From contig CM040445.1 in the NCBI GenBank assembly GCA_022749755.1, positions 10,933,182 to 10,997,181 of the forward strand: a stretch of 64,000 nucleotides of DNA, given 5' to 3'. The notes under the pieces are model-generated. The model was not told the DNA's origin and did no database searches. It worked only from the letters and a program-made list of their open reading frames with translations. The position numbers and the translations under genes were made by a program. Source of the DNA: Azadirachta indica. Lineage: Eukaryota > Streptophyta > Magnoliopsida > Sapindales > Meliaceae. This document shows positions 1-13,400 of this stretch, piece by piece; the first letter of the stretch is position 1; each line of letters begins with the position of its first letter.

Positions 1-3000
1 TGTCCTCAATAGGGAAAAAAACAACATCACCATGGCTAATAAAGGACTTTAATACGGCTTACTGAAGATTTATTCAACATAACAGAAGATTTCTTCCTTG
101 CGGCGAAAGAATTCTTCATAACGACGAAAGATTTGTTCTTGACGACGAAAAAATTGTTCTTAACGACGGAGGAATTACTCTTACTCCTCAAATTGTCTAT
201 ATTTGACTGAAAATGTCCTCAGTAGGGATGAAAACAACATCACCATGGCTAATAAGGATTTTAACACGGCTTACTGAAGATTTAGTCAACATAATAGAAG
301 ATTTCTTCCCTGCGGCGAAAGAATTCTTCATAACGACGAAAGATTTGTTCTTGACGACGAAAGAATTGTTCTTAACGACGGAAGAATTACTCTTACTTCT
401 AAAAATGTCTATAATCGAATGAAAATGTCCTCAATAGGGATGAAAACAACATCACCATGGCTAATAAGGACTTTAATATCGTTTACTGAAGATTTATTCA
501 ACATAACAGAAGATTTCTTCCTTGCGGCGAAAGAATTCTTCATAACGACGAAAGATTTGTTCTTACTGACGAAAGAATTGTTGTTAACGACGGAAGAATT
601 ACTCTTACTTCTCAAATTGTTTATATTCGACTGAAAATGTCCTCAATAGGGATGAAAACAACATCACCATGGCTAATAAGGACTTTAATACGGCTTACTG
701 AAGATTTATTCAACATAACACAAAGAATTCTTCATTGCGGCGAAAGAATTCTTCATAACGACGAAAGATTTGTTCTTGACGACGAAAAAATTGTTCTTAA
801 CGACGGAAGAATTACTCTTACTCCTCAAAATGTCTATATTCGACTGAAAATGTCCTCAATAGGGATGAAAACAACATCACCATGGCTAATAAAGACTTTA
901 ATACGGCTTACTGAAGATTTATTCAACATAACAGAAGATTTCTTCCTTGCGGCGAAAGAATTCTTCATAACGACGAAAGATTTGTTCTTGACGACGACGA
1001 AAGAATTGTTCTTAACGACGGAAGAATTACTCTTACTCCTAAAAATGTTATATTCGACTGAAAATGTCCTCAATAGGGATGAAAAAACACATCACCATGG
1101 ACTAATAAGGACTTTAATACGGCTTACTGAAGATTTATTCAACATAACAGAAGATTTCTTCCTTGCGGCGAAAGAATTCTTCATAACGACGAAAGATTTG
1201 TTCTTGACGACGAAAAAATTGTTCTTAACGACGGAAGAATTACTCTTACTCCTCAAAATGTTTATATTCGACTGAAAATGTCCTCAATAGGGGGATGAAA
1301 ACAACATCACCATGGACTAATAAAGACTTTAATACGGCTTACTGAAGATTTATTCAACATAACAGAAGATTTTTCTTCCTTGCGGCGAAAGAATTCTTCA
1401 TAACGACGAAAGATTTGTTCTTGACGACGAAAAAAAAAAATTGTTCTTAACGACGGAAGAATTACTCTTACTCCTCAAAATGTCTATATTCGACTGAAAA
1501 TGTCCTCAATAGGGATGAAAACAACATCACCATGGCTAAAAGGACTTTAATACGGCTTACTGAAGATTTATTCAACATAACAGAAGATTTCTTCCTTGCG
1601 GCGAAAGAATTCTTCATAACGACGAAAGATTTGTTCTTGACGACGAAAAAATTGTTCTTAACGACGGAGAAGAATTACTCTTACTCCAAAAAATGTCTAT
1701 ATTCGACTGAAAATGTCCCCAATAGGGATGAAAACAACATCACCATGGCTAATAAGGACTTTAATACGGCTTACTGAAGATTTATTCAACATAACAGAAG
1801 ATTTCTTCCTTGCGGCGAAAGAATTCTTCATAACGACGAAAGATTTGTTCTTGACGACGAAAGATTTGTTCTTAACGACGAAAGAATTACTCTTACTCCT
1901 AAAAATGTCTATATTCGACTGAAAATGTCCTCAATAGGGATGAAAACAACATCACAATGGCTAATAAGGACTTTAATACGGCTTACTGAAGATTTATTCA
2001 ACATAACAGAAGATTTCTTCCTTGCGGCGAAAGAATTCTTCATAACGACGAAAGATTTGTTCTTGACGACGAAAAATTGTTTCTTAACGACGGAGAATTA
2101 CTCTTACTCCTCAAAATGTTTATATTCGACTGAAAATGTCCTCAATAGGGATGAAAAAACAACATCACCATGGCTAATAAGGACTTTAATACGGCTTACT
2201 GAAGATTTATTCAACATAACAGAAGATTTCTTCCTTGCGGCGAAAGAATTCTTCATAACGACGAAAGATTTGTTCTTGACGACGAAAAAATTGTTCTTAA
2301 CGACGGAAGAAGAAGAATTACTCTTACTCCTAAAAAAATGTCTATATTCGACTGAAAATGTCCTCAATAGGGATGAAAACAACATCACATGGCTAATAAA
2401 GACTTTAATACGGCTTACTGAAGATTTATTCAACATAAACAGAAGATTTCTTCCTTGCGGCGAAAGAATTCTTCATAACGACGAAAGATTTGTTTTGACG
2501 ACGAAAGAATTGTTCTTTGTTGTTTAACGACGGAAGAATTACTCTTACTCCTCAAAATGTTTATATTCGACTGAAAATGTCCTCAATAGGGAAAAAACAA
2601 CATCACCATGGCTAATAAGGACTTTAATACGGCTTACTGAAGATTTATTCAACATAACAGAAGATTTCTTCCTTGCGGCGAAAGAATTCTTCATAACGAC
2701 GAAAGATTTGTTCTTGACGACGAAAAAATTGTTCTTAACGACGGAAGAAATTACCTTACTCCTCAAAATGTCTATATTCGACTGAAAATGTCCTCAATAG
2801 GGATGAAAAAACAACATCACCATGGCTAATAAGGACTTTAATACGGCTTACTGAAGATTTATTCAACATAACAGAAGATTTCTTCCTTGCGGCGAAAGAA
2901 AGAATTCTTCATAACGACGAAAGATTTGTTCTTGACGACGAAAGAATTGTTCTTAACGACGGAAGAAAGAATTACTCTTACTCCTCAAAATGTTTATATT

Positions 3001-4716
3001 CGACTGAAAATGTCCTCAATAGGGATGAAAACAACATCACCATGGCTAATAAGGACTTTAATACGGCTTACTGAAGATTTATTCAACATAACAGAAGATT
3101 TCTTCCTTGCGGCGAAAGAATTCTTCATAACGACGAAAAAGATTTGTTCTTGACGACGAAAGAATTGTTCTTAACGACGGAAGAATTACTCTTACTCCTC
3201 AAAAAATGTCTATATTCGACTGAAAATGTCCTCAATAGGGATGAAAACAACATCACCATGGCTAATAAGGACTTTAATACGGCTTACTGAAGATTTATTC
3301 AACATAACAGAAGATTTTTCTTCCTTGCGGCGAAAGAATTCTTCATAACGACGAAAGATTTGTTCTTGACGACGAAAGAATTGTTCTTAACGACGGAAGA
3401 ATTACTCTTACTCCTAAAAATGTCTATATTCGACTGAAAATGTCCTCAATAGGGATGAAAAAACAACATCACCATGGCTAATAAGGACTTTAATACGGCT
3501 TACTGAAGATTTATTCAACATAACAGAAGATTTCTTCCTTGCGGCGAAAGAATTCTTCATAACGACGAAAGATTTGTTCTTGACGACGAAAGAATTGTTC
3601 TTAACGACGGAAGAATTACTCTTACTTCTCAAAATGTTTATATTCGACTGAAAATGTCCTCAATAGGGATGAAAACAACATCACCATGGCTAATAAGGAC
3701 TTTAATACGGCTTACTGAAGATTTATTCAACATAACAGAAGATTTCTTCCTTGCGGCGAAAGAATTCTTCATAACGACGAAAGATTTGTTCTTGACGACG
3801 AAAAAATTGTTCTTAACGACGGAAGAAAGAATTACTCTTACTCCTCAAAATGTCTATATTCGACTGAAAATGTCCTCAATAGGGATGAAAACAACATCAC
3901 CATGACTAATAAAGACTTTAATACGGCTTACTGAAGATTTATTCAACATAACAGAAGATTTCTTCCTTGCGGCGAAAGAATTCTTCATAACGACGAAAGA
4001 TTTGTTCTTGACGACGAAAAAATTGTTCTTAACGACGGAAGAATTACTCTTACTCCTCAAAATGTCTATATTCGACTGAAAATGTCCTCAATAGGGATGA
4101 AAACAACATCACCATGACTAATAAAGACTTTAATACGGCTTACTGAAGATTTATTCAACATAACAGAAGATTTCTTCCTTGCGGCGAAAGAATTCTTCAT
4201 AACGACGAAAGATTTGTTCTTGACGACGAAAAAAATGTTCTTAATGACAAAAGAATTACTATTACTCCTCAAAATGTTTATATTCGACTGAAAATGTCCT
4301 CAATAGGGATGAAAACAACATCACCATGGCTAATAAGGACTTTAATACGGCTTACTGAAGATTTATTCAACATAACAGAAGATTTCTTCCTTGCGGCGAA
4401 AGAATTCTTCATAACGACGAAAGATTTGTTCTTGACGACGAAAAAAATTCTTAACGACGGAAGAATTACTCTTACTCCTCAAAATGTCTATATTCGACTG
4501 AAAATGTTCTCAATAGGGATGAAAACAACATCACCATGGCTAATAAGGACTTTTAATACGGCTTACTGAAGATTTATTCAACATAACAGAAGATTTCTTC
4601 CTTGCGGCGAAAGAATTCTTCATAACGACGAAAGATTTGTTCTTGACGACGAAAGAATTGTTCTTAACGACGGAAGAATTACTCTTACTCCTAAAAATGT
4701 CTATATTCGACTGAAA
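1..4716 (+). repeat. Outer left arm: diverged, indel-rich monomers
   Basis: About 22 monomers with substitutions and many short indels. Most indels change A runs (for example the A run near 1431) or duplicate 2-4 bases (GAAAGAAAGAATTC near 2893). Many copies depart from 212 bp, so the sense ORF is often fused or broken. The first copies (164-425) carry a rare multi-SNP haplotype seen again near 5727. There is no gene or unique sequence here. The indel density could be old divergence or unpolished sequence; the sequence alone does not decide. Confidence 0.85.
164..305 (+). repeat. Rare-haplotype segment, copy A
   Basis: This stretch spans a monomer junction and carries at least eight linked changes from the consensus: GGAGGAATT, CAAATTGTC, ATATTTGAC, CTCAGTAGG, AGGATTTTAAC, AACACGG, TTTAGTCAAC and ATAATAGAAG. 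The same set recurs at 5727-5868 with only two differences that I can see. That argues for copying of a block longer than one monomer rather than independent mutation. Confidence 0.85.
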
Positions 4717-5726
4717 ATGTCCTCAATAGGGATAAAAACAACATCACCATGGCTAATAAGGACTTTAATACGGCTTACTGAAGATTTATTCAACATAACA
4801 GAAGATTTCTTCCTTGCGGCGAAAGAATTCTTCATAACGACGAAAGATTTGTTCTTGACGACGAAAAAATTGTTCTTAACGACGGAAGAATTACTCTTAC
4901 TCCTCAAAATGTCTATATTCGACTGAAAATGTCCTCAATAGGGATGAAAACAACATCACCATGGCTAATAAGGACTTTAATACGGCTTACTGAAGATTTA
5001 TTCAACATAACAGAAGATTTCTTCCTTGCGGCGAAAGAATTCTTCATAACGACGAAAGATTTGTTCTTGACGACGAAAGAATTGTTCTTAACGACGGAAG
5101 AATTACTCTTACTCCTCAAAATGTTTATATTCGACTGAAAATGTCCTCAATAGGGATGAAAACAACATCACCATGGCTAATAAGGACTTTAATACGGCTT
5201 ACTGAAGATTTATTCAACATAACAGAAGATTTCTTCCTTGCGGCGAAAGAATTCTTCATAACGACGAAAGATTTGTTCTTGACGACGAAAAAATTGTTCT
5301 TAACGACGGAAGAATTACTCTTACTCCTCAAAATGTTTATATTCGACTGAAAATGTCCTCAATAGGGATGAAAACAACATCACCATGACTAATAAAGACT
5401 TTAATACGGCTTACTGAAGATTTATTCAACATAACAGAAGATTTCTTCCTTGCGGCGAAAGAATTCTTCATAACGACGAAAGATTTGTTCTTGACGACGA
5501 AAAAATTGTTCTTAACGACGGAAGAATTACTCTTACTGCTCAAAATGTCTATATTCGACTGAAAATGTCCTCAATAGGGATGAAAACAACATCACCATGG
5601 CTAAAAGGACTTTAATACGGCTTACTGAAGATTTATTCAACATAACAGAAGATTTCTTCCTTGCGGCGAAAGAATTCTTCATAACGACGAAAGATTTGTT
5701 CTTGACGACGAAAAAATTGTTCTTAA

Positions 5727-5868
5727 CGACGGAGGAATTACTCTTACTCCTCAAATTGTCTATATTTGACTGAAAATGTCCTCAGTAGGGATGAAAACAA
5801 GATCACCATGGCTAATAAGGATTTTAACACGGCTTACTAAAGATTTAGTCAACATAATAGAAGATTTC
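5727..5868 (+). repeat. Rare-haplotype segment, copy B
   Basis: Shares the linked variant set of 164-305, displaced by 5563 bp (about 26 monomers). The differences seen are AACAAGATC against AACAACATC and TTACTAAAG against TTACTGAAG. A shorter version of the 5' half, CGACGGAGGAATT through TATATTTGAC, also appears in the right arm at 53350-53400. Confidence 0.85.
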
Positions 5869-7266
5869 TTCCTTGCGGCGAAAGAATTCTTCATAACGAC
5901 GAAAGATTTGTTCTTGACGACGAAAGAATTGTTCTTAACGACGGAAGAATTACTCTTACTGCTTAAAATATCTATATTCGACTGAAAATGTCCTCATTAG
6001 GGATGAAGAAAACAACATCACTATGGCTAATAAGGACTTTAATACGGCTTACTGAAGATTTATTCAACATAACAGAAGATTTCTTCCTTGCGGCGAAAGA
6101 ATTCTTCATAACGACGAAAGATTTGTTTTGTTCTTGACGACGAAAGAATTGTTCTTAACGACGGAAGAATTACTCTTACTCCTCAAAATGTCTATATTCG
6201 ACTGAAAATGTCCTCAATAGGGATGAAAACAACATCACCATGGCTAATAAGGACTTTAATACGGCTTACTGAAGATTTATTCAACATAACAGAAGATTTC
6301 TTCCTTGCGGCGAAAGAATTCTTCATAACGACGAAAGATTTGTTCTTGACGACGAAAGAATTGTTCTTAACGACGGAAGAATTACTCTTACTCCTCAAAA
6401 TGTTTATATTCGACTGAAAATGTCCTCAATAGGGATGAAAACAACATCACCATGGCTAATAAAGACTTTAATACGGCTTACTGAAGATTTATTCAACATA
6501 ACAGAAGATTTCTTCCTTGCGGCGAAAGAATTCTTCATAACGACGAAAGATTTGTTCTTGACGACGAAAAAATTGTTTTAACGACGGAAGAATTACTCTT
6601 ACTCCTCAAAATGTCTATATTGGACTGAAAATGTCCCCAATAGGGATGAAAACAACATCACCATGGCTAATAAAGACTTTAATACGACTTACTGAAGATT
6701 TATTCAACATAACAGAGGATTTCTTCCTTGCGGCGAAAGAATTCTTCATAACGACGAAAGATTTGTTCTTGACGACGAAAGATTTGTTCCTAACGACGGA
6801 AGAATTACTCTTACTCCTAAAAATGTCTATATTCGACTGAAAATGTCCTCAATAGGGATGAAAACAACATCACCATGGCTAATAAAGACTTTAATACGGC
6901 TTACTGAAGATTTATTCAACATAACACAGGATTTCATCCTTGCGGTGAAAGAATTCTTCATAACGACGAAAGATTTGTTCTTGACGACGAAAAAATTGTT
7001 CTTAACGACGGAAGAATTACTCTTACTCCTCAAAATGTTTATATTCGACTGAAAATGTCCTCAATAGGGATGAAAACAACATCACCATGACTAATAAAGA
7101 TTTTAATACAGCTTACTGAAGATTTATTCAACATAACAGAAGATTTCTTCCTTGCGGCGAAAGAATTCTTCATAACGACGAAAGATTTGTTCTTGACGAC
7201 GAAAGAATTGTTCTTAACGACGGAAGAATTACTCTTACTCCTCAAAATGTTTATATTCGACTGAAA

Positions 7267-7478
7267 ATGTCCTCAATAGGGATGAAAACAACATCACCAT
7301 GACTAATAAAGACTTTAATACGGCTTACTGAAGATTTATTCAACATAACAGAAGATTTCTTCCTTGCGGCGAAAGAATTCTTCATAACGACGAAAGATTT
7401 GTTCTTGACGACGAAAGAATTGTTCTTAACGACGGAAGAATTACTCTTACTCCTCAAAATGTCTATATTCGACTGAAA
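7267..7478 (+). repeat. Representative CCATGA-subfamily monomer
   Basis: CCATGG is replaced by CCATGA followed by CTAATAAAG. The change puts a stop at codon 12 of the 69-codon sense frame but leaves the antisense frame open. I see the same variant near 3901, 4113, 5395, 7087, 8571, 11757, 12824, 14938, 16001, 17275, 17935, 19116, 45961 and 47217, and never in the core. It often, though not always, follows a monomer ending in GTTTATATTCGAC. Confidence 0.8.
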
Positions 7479-10400
7479 ATGTCCTCAATAGGGATGAAAA
7501 CAACATCACCATGGCTAATAAAGACTTTAATACGGCTTACTGAAGATTTATTCAACATAACAGAAGATTTCTTCCTTGCGGCGAAAGAATTCTTCATAAC
7601 GACGAAAGATTTGTTCTTGACGACGAAAGAATTGTTCTTAACGACGGAAGAATTACTCTTACTCCTCAAAATGTCTATATTCGACTGAAAATGTCCTCAA
7701 TAGGGATGAAAACAACATCACCATGGCTAATAAAGACTTTAATACGGCTTACTGAAGATTTATTCAACATAACAGAAGATTTCTTCCTTGCGGCGAAAGA
7801 ATTCTTCATAACGACGAAAGATTTGTTCTTGACGACGAAAGAATTGTTCTTAACGACGGAAGAATTACTCTTACTCCTCAAAAATGTCTATATTCGACTG
7901 AAAATGTCCTCAATAGGGATGAAAACAACATCACCATGGCTAATAAGGACTTTAATACGGCTTACTGAAGATTTATTCAACATAACAGAAGATTTCTTCC
8001 TTGCGGCGAAAGAATTCTTCATAACGACGAAAGATTTGTTCTTGACGACGAAAGAATTGTTCTTAACGACGGAAGAATTACTCTTACTCCTCAAAATGTC
8101 TATATTCGACTGAAAATGTCCTCAATAGGGATGAAAACAACATCACCATGGCTAATAAGGACTTTAATACGGCTTACTGAAGATTTATTCAACATAACAG
8201 AAGATTTCTTCCTTGCGGCGAAAGAATTCTTCATAACGACGAAAGATTTGTTCTGACGACGAAAGAATTGTTCTTAACGACGGAAGAATTACTCTTACTC
8301 CTCAAAATGTTTATATTCGACTGAAAATGTCCTCAATAGGGATGAAAACAACATCACCACGACTAATAAGGACTTTAATACGGCTTACTGAAGATTTATT
8401 CAACATAACAGAAGATTTCTTCCTTGCGGCGAAAGAATTCTTCATAACGACGAAAGATTTGTTCTTGACGACGAAAGAATTGTTCTTAACGACGGAAGAA
8501 TTACTCTTACTCCTCAAAATGTTTATATTCGACTGAAAATGTCCTCAATAGGGATGAAAACAACATCACCATGACTAATAAAGACTTTAATACGGCTTAC
8601 TGAAGATTTATTCAACATAACAGAAGATTTCTTCCTTGCGGCGAAAGAATTCTTCATAACGACGAAAGATTTGTTCTTGACGACGAAAAAAAAATTGTTC
8701 TTAACGACGGAAGAATTACTCTTACTCCTAAAAATGTCTATATTTGATTGAAAATGTCCTCAATAGGGATGAAAACAAATCACCATGGCTAATAAAGACT
8801 TTAATACGGCTTACTGAAGATTTATTCAACATAACAGAAGATTTCTTCCTTGCGGCGAAAGAATTCTTCATAACGACGAAAGATTTGTTCTTGACGACGA
8901 AAAAATTGTTCTTAACGACGGAAGAATTACTCTTACTCCTCAAAATGTCTATATTCGACTGAAAATGTCCTCAATAGGGATGAAAACAACATCACCATGG
9001 CTAATAAGGACTTTAATACGGCTTACTGAAGATTTATTCAACATAACAGAAGATTTCTTCCTTGCGGCGAAAGAATTCTTCATAACGACGAAAGATTTGT
9101 TCTTGACGACGAAAGATTTGTTCTTAACGACGGAAGAATTACTCTTACTCCTCAAAATTTCTATATTCGACTGAAAATGTCCTCAATAAGGATGAAAACA
9201 ACATCACCATGGCTAATAAAGACTTTAATACGACTTACTGAAGATTTATTCAACATAACAGAAGATTTCTTCCTTGCGGCGAAAGAATTCTTCATAACGA
9301 CGAAAGATTTGTTCTTGACGACGAAAGAATTGTTCTTAACGACGGAAGAATTACTCTTACTCCTCAAAATGTTTATATTCGACTGAAAATGTCCTCAATA
9401 GGGATGAAAACAACATCACCATGGCTAATAAAGACTTTAATACGGCTTACTGAAGATTTATTCAACATAACAGAAGATTTCTTCCTTGCGGCGAAAGAAT
9501 TCTTCATAACGACGAAAGATTTGTTCTTGACGACGAAAGAATTGTTCTTAACGACGGAAGAATTACTCTTACTCCTCAAAATGTTTATATTCGACTGAAA
9601 ATGTCCTCAATAGGGATGAAAACAACATCACCATGGACTAATAAAGACTTTAATACGGCTTACTGAAGATTTATTCAACATAACAGATGATTTCTTCCTT
9701 GCGGCGAAAGAATTCTTCATAACGACGAAAGATTTGTTCTTGACGACGAAAGAATTGTTCTTAACGACGGAAGAATTACTCTTACTCCTCATATGTCTAT
9801 ATTAGACTAAAAATGTCCTCAATAGGGATGAAAACAACATCACCATGGCTAAAAAAGACTTTAATACGGCTTATTGAAAGTTTATTCAACATAACAGAAG
9901 ATTTCTTCCTTGCGGCGAAGGAATTCTTCATAACGACGAAAGATTTGTTCTTGACGACGAAAAAATTGTTCTTAACGACGGAAAAATTACTCTTACTGCT
10001 CAAAATGTCTATATTCGACTGAAAATTTCCTCAATAGGGATGAAAACAACATCACCATGGCTAATAAAGACTTTAATACGGCTTACTGAAGATTTATTCA
10101 ACATAACAGAAGATTTCTTCCTTGCGGCGAAAGAATTCTTCATAACGACGAAAGATTTGTTCTTGACGACGAAAGAATTGTTCTTAACGACGGAAGAATT
10201 ACTCTTACTCCTCAAAATGTCTATATTCGACTGAAAATGTCCTCAATAGGGATGAAAACAACATCACCATGGCTAATAAGGACTTTAATACGGCTTACTG
10301 AAGATTTATTCAACATAACAGAAGATTTCTTCCTTGCGGCGAAAGAATTCTTCATAACGACGAAAGATTTGTTCTTGACGACGAAAGAATTGTTCTTAAC

Positions 10401-13400
10401 GACGGAAGAATTACTCTTACTCCTCTCAAAATGTCTATATATGCGACTGAAAATGTCCTCAATAGGGATGAAAACAACATCACCATGGCTAATAAGGACT
10501 TTAATACGGCTTACTGAAGATTTATTCAACATAACAGAAGATTTCTTCCTTGCGGCGAAAGAATTCTTCATAACGACGAAAGATTTGTTCTTGACGACGA
10601 AAAAATTGTTCTTAACGACGGAAGAATTACTCTTACTCCTCAAAATGTCTATATTCGACTGAAAATGTCCTCAATAGGGATGAAAACAACATCACCATGG
10701 CTAATAAGGACTTTTAATACGGCTTACTGAAGATTTATTCAACATAACAGAAGATTTTCTTCCTTGCGGCGAAAGAATTCTTCATAACGACGAAAGATTT
10801 GTTCTTGACGACGAAAGAATTGTTCTTAACGACGGAAGAATTACTCTTACTCCTAAAAATGTCTATATTCGACTGAAAATGTCCTCAATAGGGATGAAAA
10901 CAACATCACCATGGCTAATAAAGGACTTTAATACGGCTTACTGAAGATTTATTCAACATAACAGAAGATTTCTTCCTTGCGGCGAAAGAATTCTTCATAA
11001 CGACGAAAGATTTGTTCTTGACGACGAAAGAATTGTTCTTAACGACGGAAGAATTACTCTTACTCCTCAAAATGTTATATTCGACTGAAAATGTCCTCAA
11101 TAGGGATGAAAACAACATCACCATGGCTAATAAGGACTTTAATACGGCTTACTGAAGATTTATTCAACATAACAGAAGATTTCTTCCTTGCGGCGAAAGA
11201 ATTCTTCATAACGACGAAAGATTTGTTCTTGACGACGAAAGAATTGTTCTTAACGACGGAAGAATTACTCTTACTCCTCAAAATGTCTATATTCGACTGA
11301 AAATGTCCTCAATAGGGATGAAAACAACATCACCATGGCTAATAAAGACTTTAATACGGCTTACTGAAGATTTATTCAACATAACAGAAGATTTCTTCCT
11401 TGCGGCGAAAGAATTCTTCATAACGACGAAAGATTTGTTCTTGACGACGAAAGAATTGTTCTTAACGACGGAAGAATTACTCTTACTCCTCAAAATGTTT
11501 ATATTCGACTGAAAATGTCCTCAATAGGGATGAAAACAACATCACAATGGCTAATAAGGACTTTAATACGGCTTACTGAAGATTTATTCAACATAACAGA
11601 AGATTTCTTCCTTGCGGCGAAAGAATTCTTCATAACGACGAAAGATTTGTTCTTGACGAGAAAAGAATTGTTCTTAACGACGGAAGAATTACTCTTACTC
11701 CTCAAAATGTTTATATTCGACTGAAAATGTCCTCAATAGGGATGAAAACAACATCATCATGACTAATAAAGACTTTAACACAGCTTACTGAAGATTTATT
11801 CAACATAACAGAAGATTTCTTCCTTGCGGCGAAAGAATTCTTCATAACGACGAAAGATTTGTTCTTGACGACGAAAAAATGGTTCTTAACGACGGAAGAA
11901 TTACTCTTACTCTTACTCAAAAAATGTTTATATTCGACTGAAAATGTCCTCAATAGGGATGAAAACAACATCACCATGGCTAATAAAGACTTTAATACGG
12001 CTTACTGAAGATTTATTCAACATAACAGAAGATTTCTTCCTTGCGGCGAAAGAATTCTTCATAACGACGAAAGATTTGTTCTTGACGACGAAAGAATTGT
12101 TCTTAACGACGGAAGAATTACTCTTACTCCTCAAAATGTCTATATTCGACTGAAAATGTCCTCAATAGGGATGAAAACAACATCACCATGGCTAATAAAG
12201 ACTTTAATACGGCTTACTGAAGATTTATTCAACATAACAGAAGATTTCTTCCTTGCGGCGAAAGAATTCTTCATAACGACGAAAGATTTGTTCTTGACGA
12301 CGAAAAAATTGTTCTTAACGACGGAAGAATTACTCTTACTCCTCAAAATGTCTATATTCGACTGAAAATGTCCTCAATAGGGATGAAAACAACATCACCA
12401 TGGCTAATAAGGACTTTAATACGGCTTACTGAAGATTTATTCAACATAACAGAAGATTTCTTCCTTGCGGCGAAAGAATTCTTCATAACGACGAAAGATT
12501 TGTTCTTGACGACGAAAGAATTGTTCTTAACGACGGAAGAATTACTCTTACTCCTCAAAATGTCTATATTCGACTGAAAATGTCCTCAATAGGGATGAAA
12601 ACAACATCACCATGGCTAATAAAGACTTTAATACGGCTTACTGAAGATTTATTCAACATAACAGAAGATTTCTTCCTTGCGGCGAAAGAATTCTTCATAA
12701 CGACGAAAGATTTGTTCTTGACGACGAAAGAATTGTTCTTAACGACGGAAGAATTACTCTTACTCCTCAAAATGTTTATATTCGACTGAAAATGTCCTCA
12801 ATAGGGATGAAAACAACATCACCATGACTAATAAAGACTTTAATACGGCTTACTGAAGATTTATTCAACATAACAGAAGATTTCTTCCTTGCGGCGAAAG
12901 AATTCTTCATAACGACGAAAGATTTGTTCTTGACGACGAAAGAATTGTTCTTAACGACGGAAGAATTACTCTTACTCCTCAAAATGTTTATATTCGACTG
13001 AAAATGTCCTCAATAGGGATGAAAACAACATCACCATGGCTAATAAGGACTTTAATACGGCTTACTGAAGATTTATTCAACATAACAGAAGATTTCTTCC
13101 TTGCGGCGAAAGAATTCTTCATAACGACGAAAGATTTGTTCTTGACGACGAAAGAATTGTTCTTAACGACGGAAGAATTACTCTTACTCATCAAATTGTC
13201 TATATGCGACTGAAAATGTCCTCAATAGGGATGAAAACAACATCACCATGGCTAATAAGACTTTAATACGGCTTACTGAAGATTTATTCAACATAACAGA
13301 AGATTTCTTCCTTGCGGCGAAAGAATTCTTCATAACGACGAAAGATTTGTTCTTGACGACGAAAGAATTGTTCTTAACGACGGAAGAATTACTCTTACTC

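Noticed and set aside
637..1275. Long fused ORFs such as 637-1275 (212 codons), 1925-2527 and 48188-48691
   Set aside because: They arise where indels happen to bring adjacent monomers into one frame; they translate the same heptads in mixed frames and occur in the indel-rich parts.
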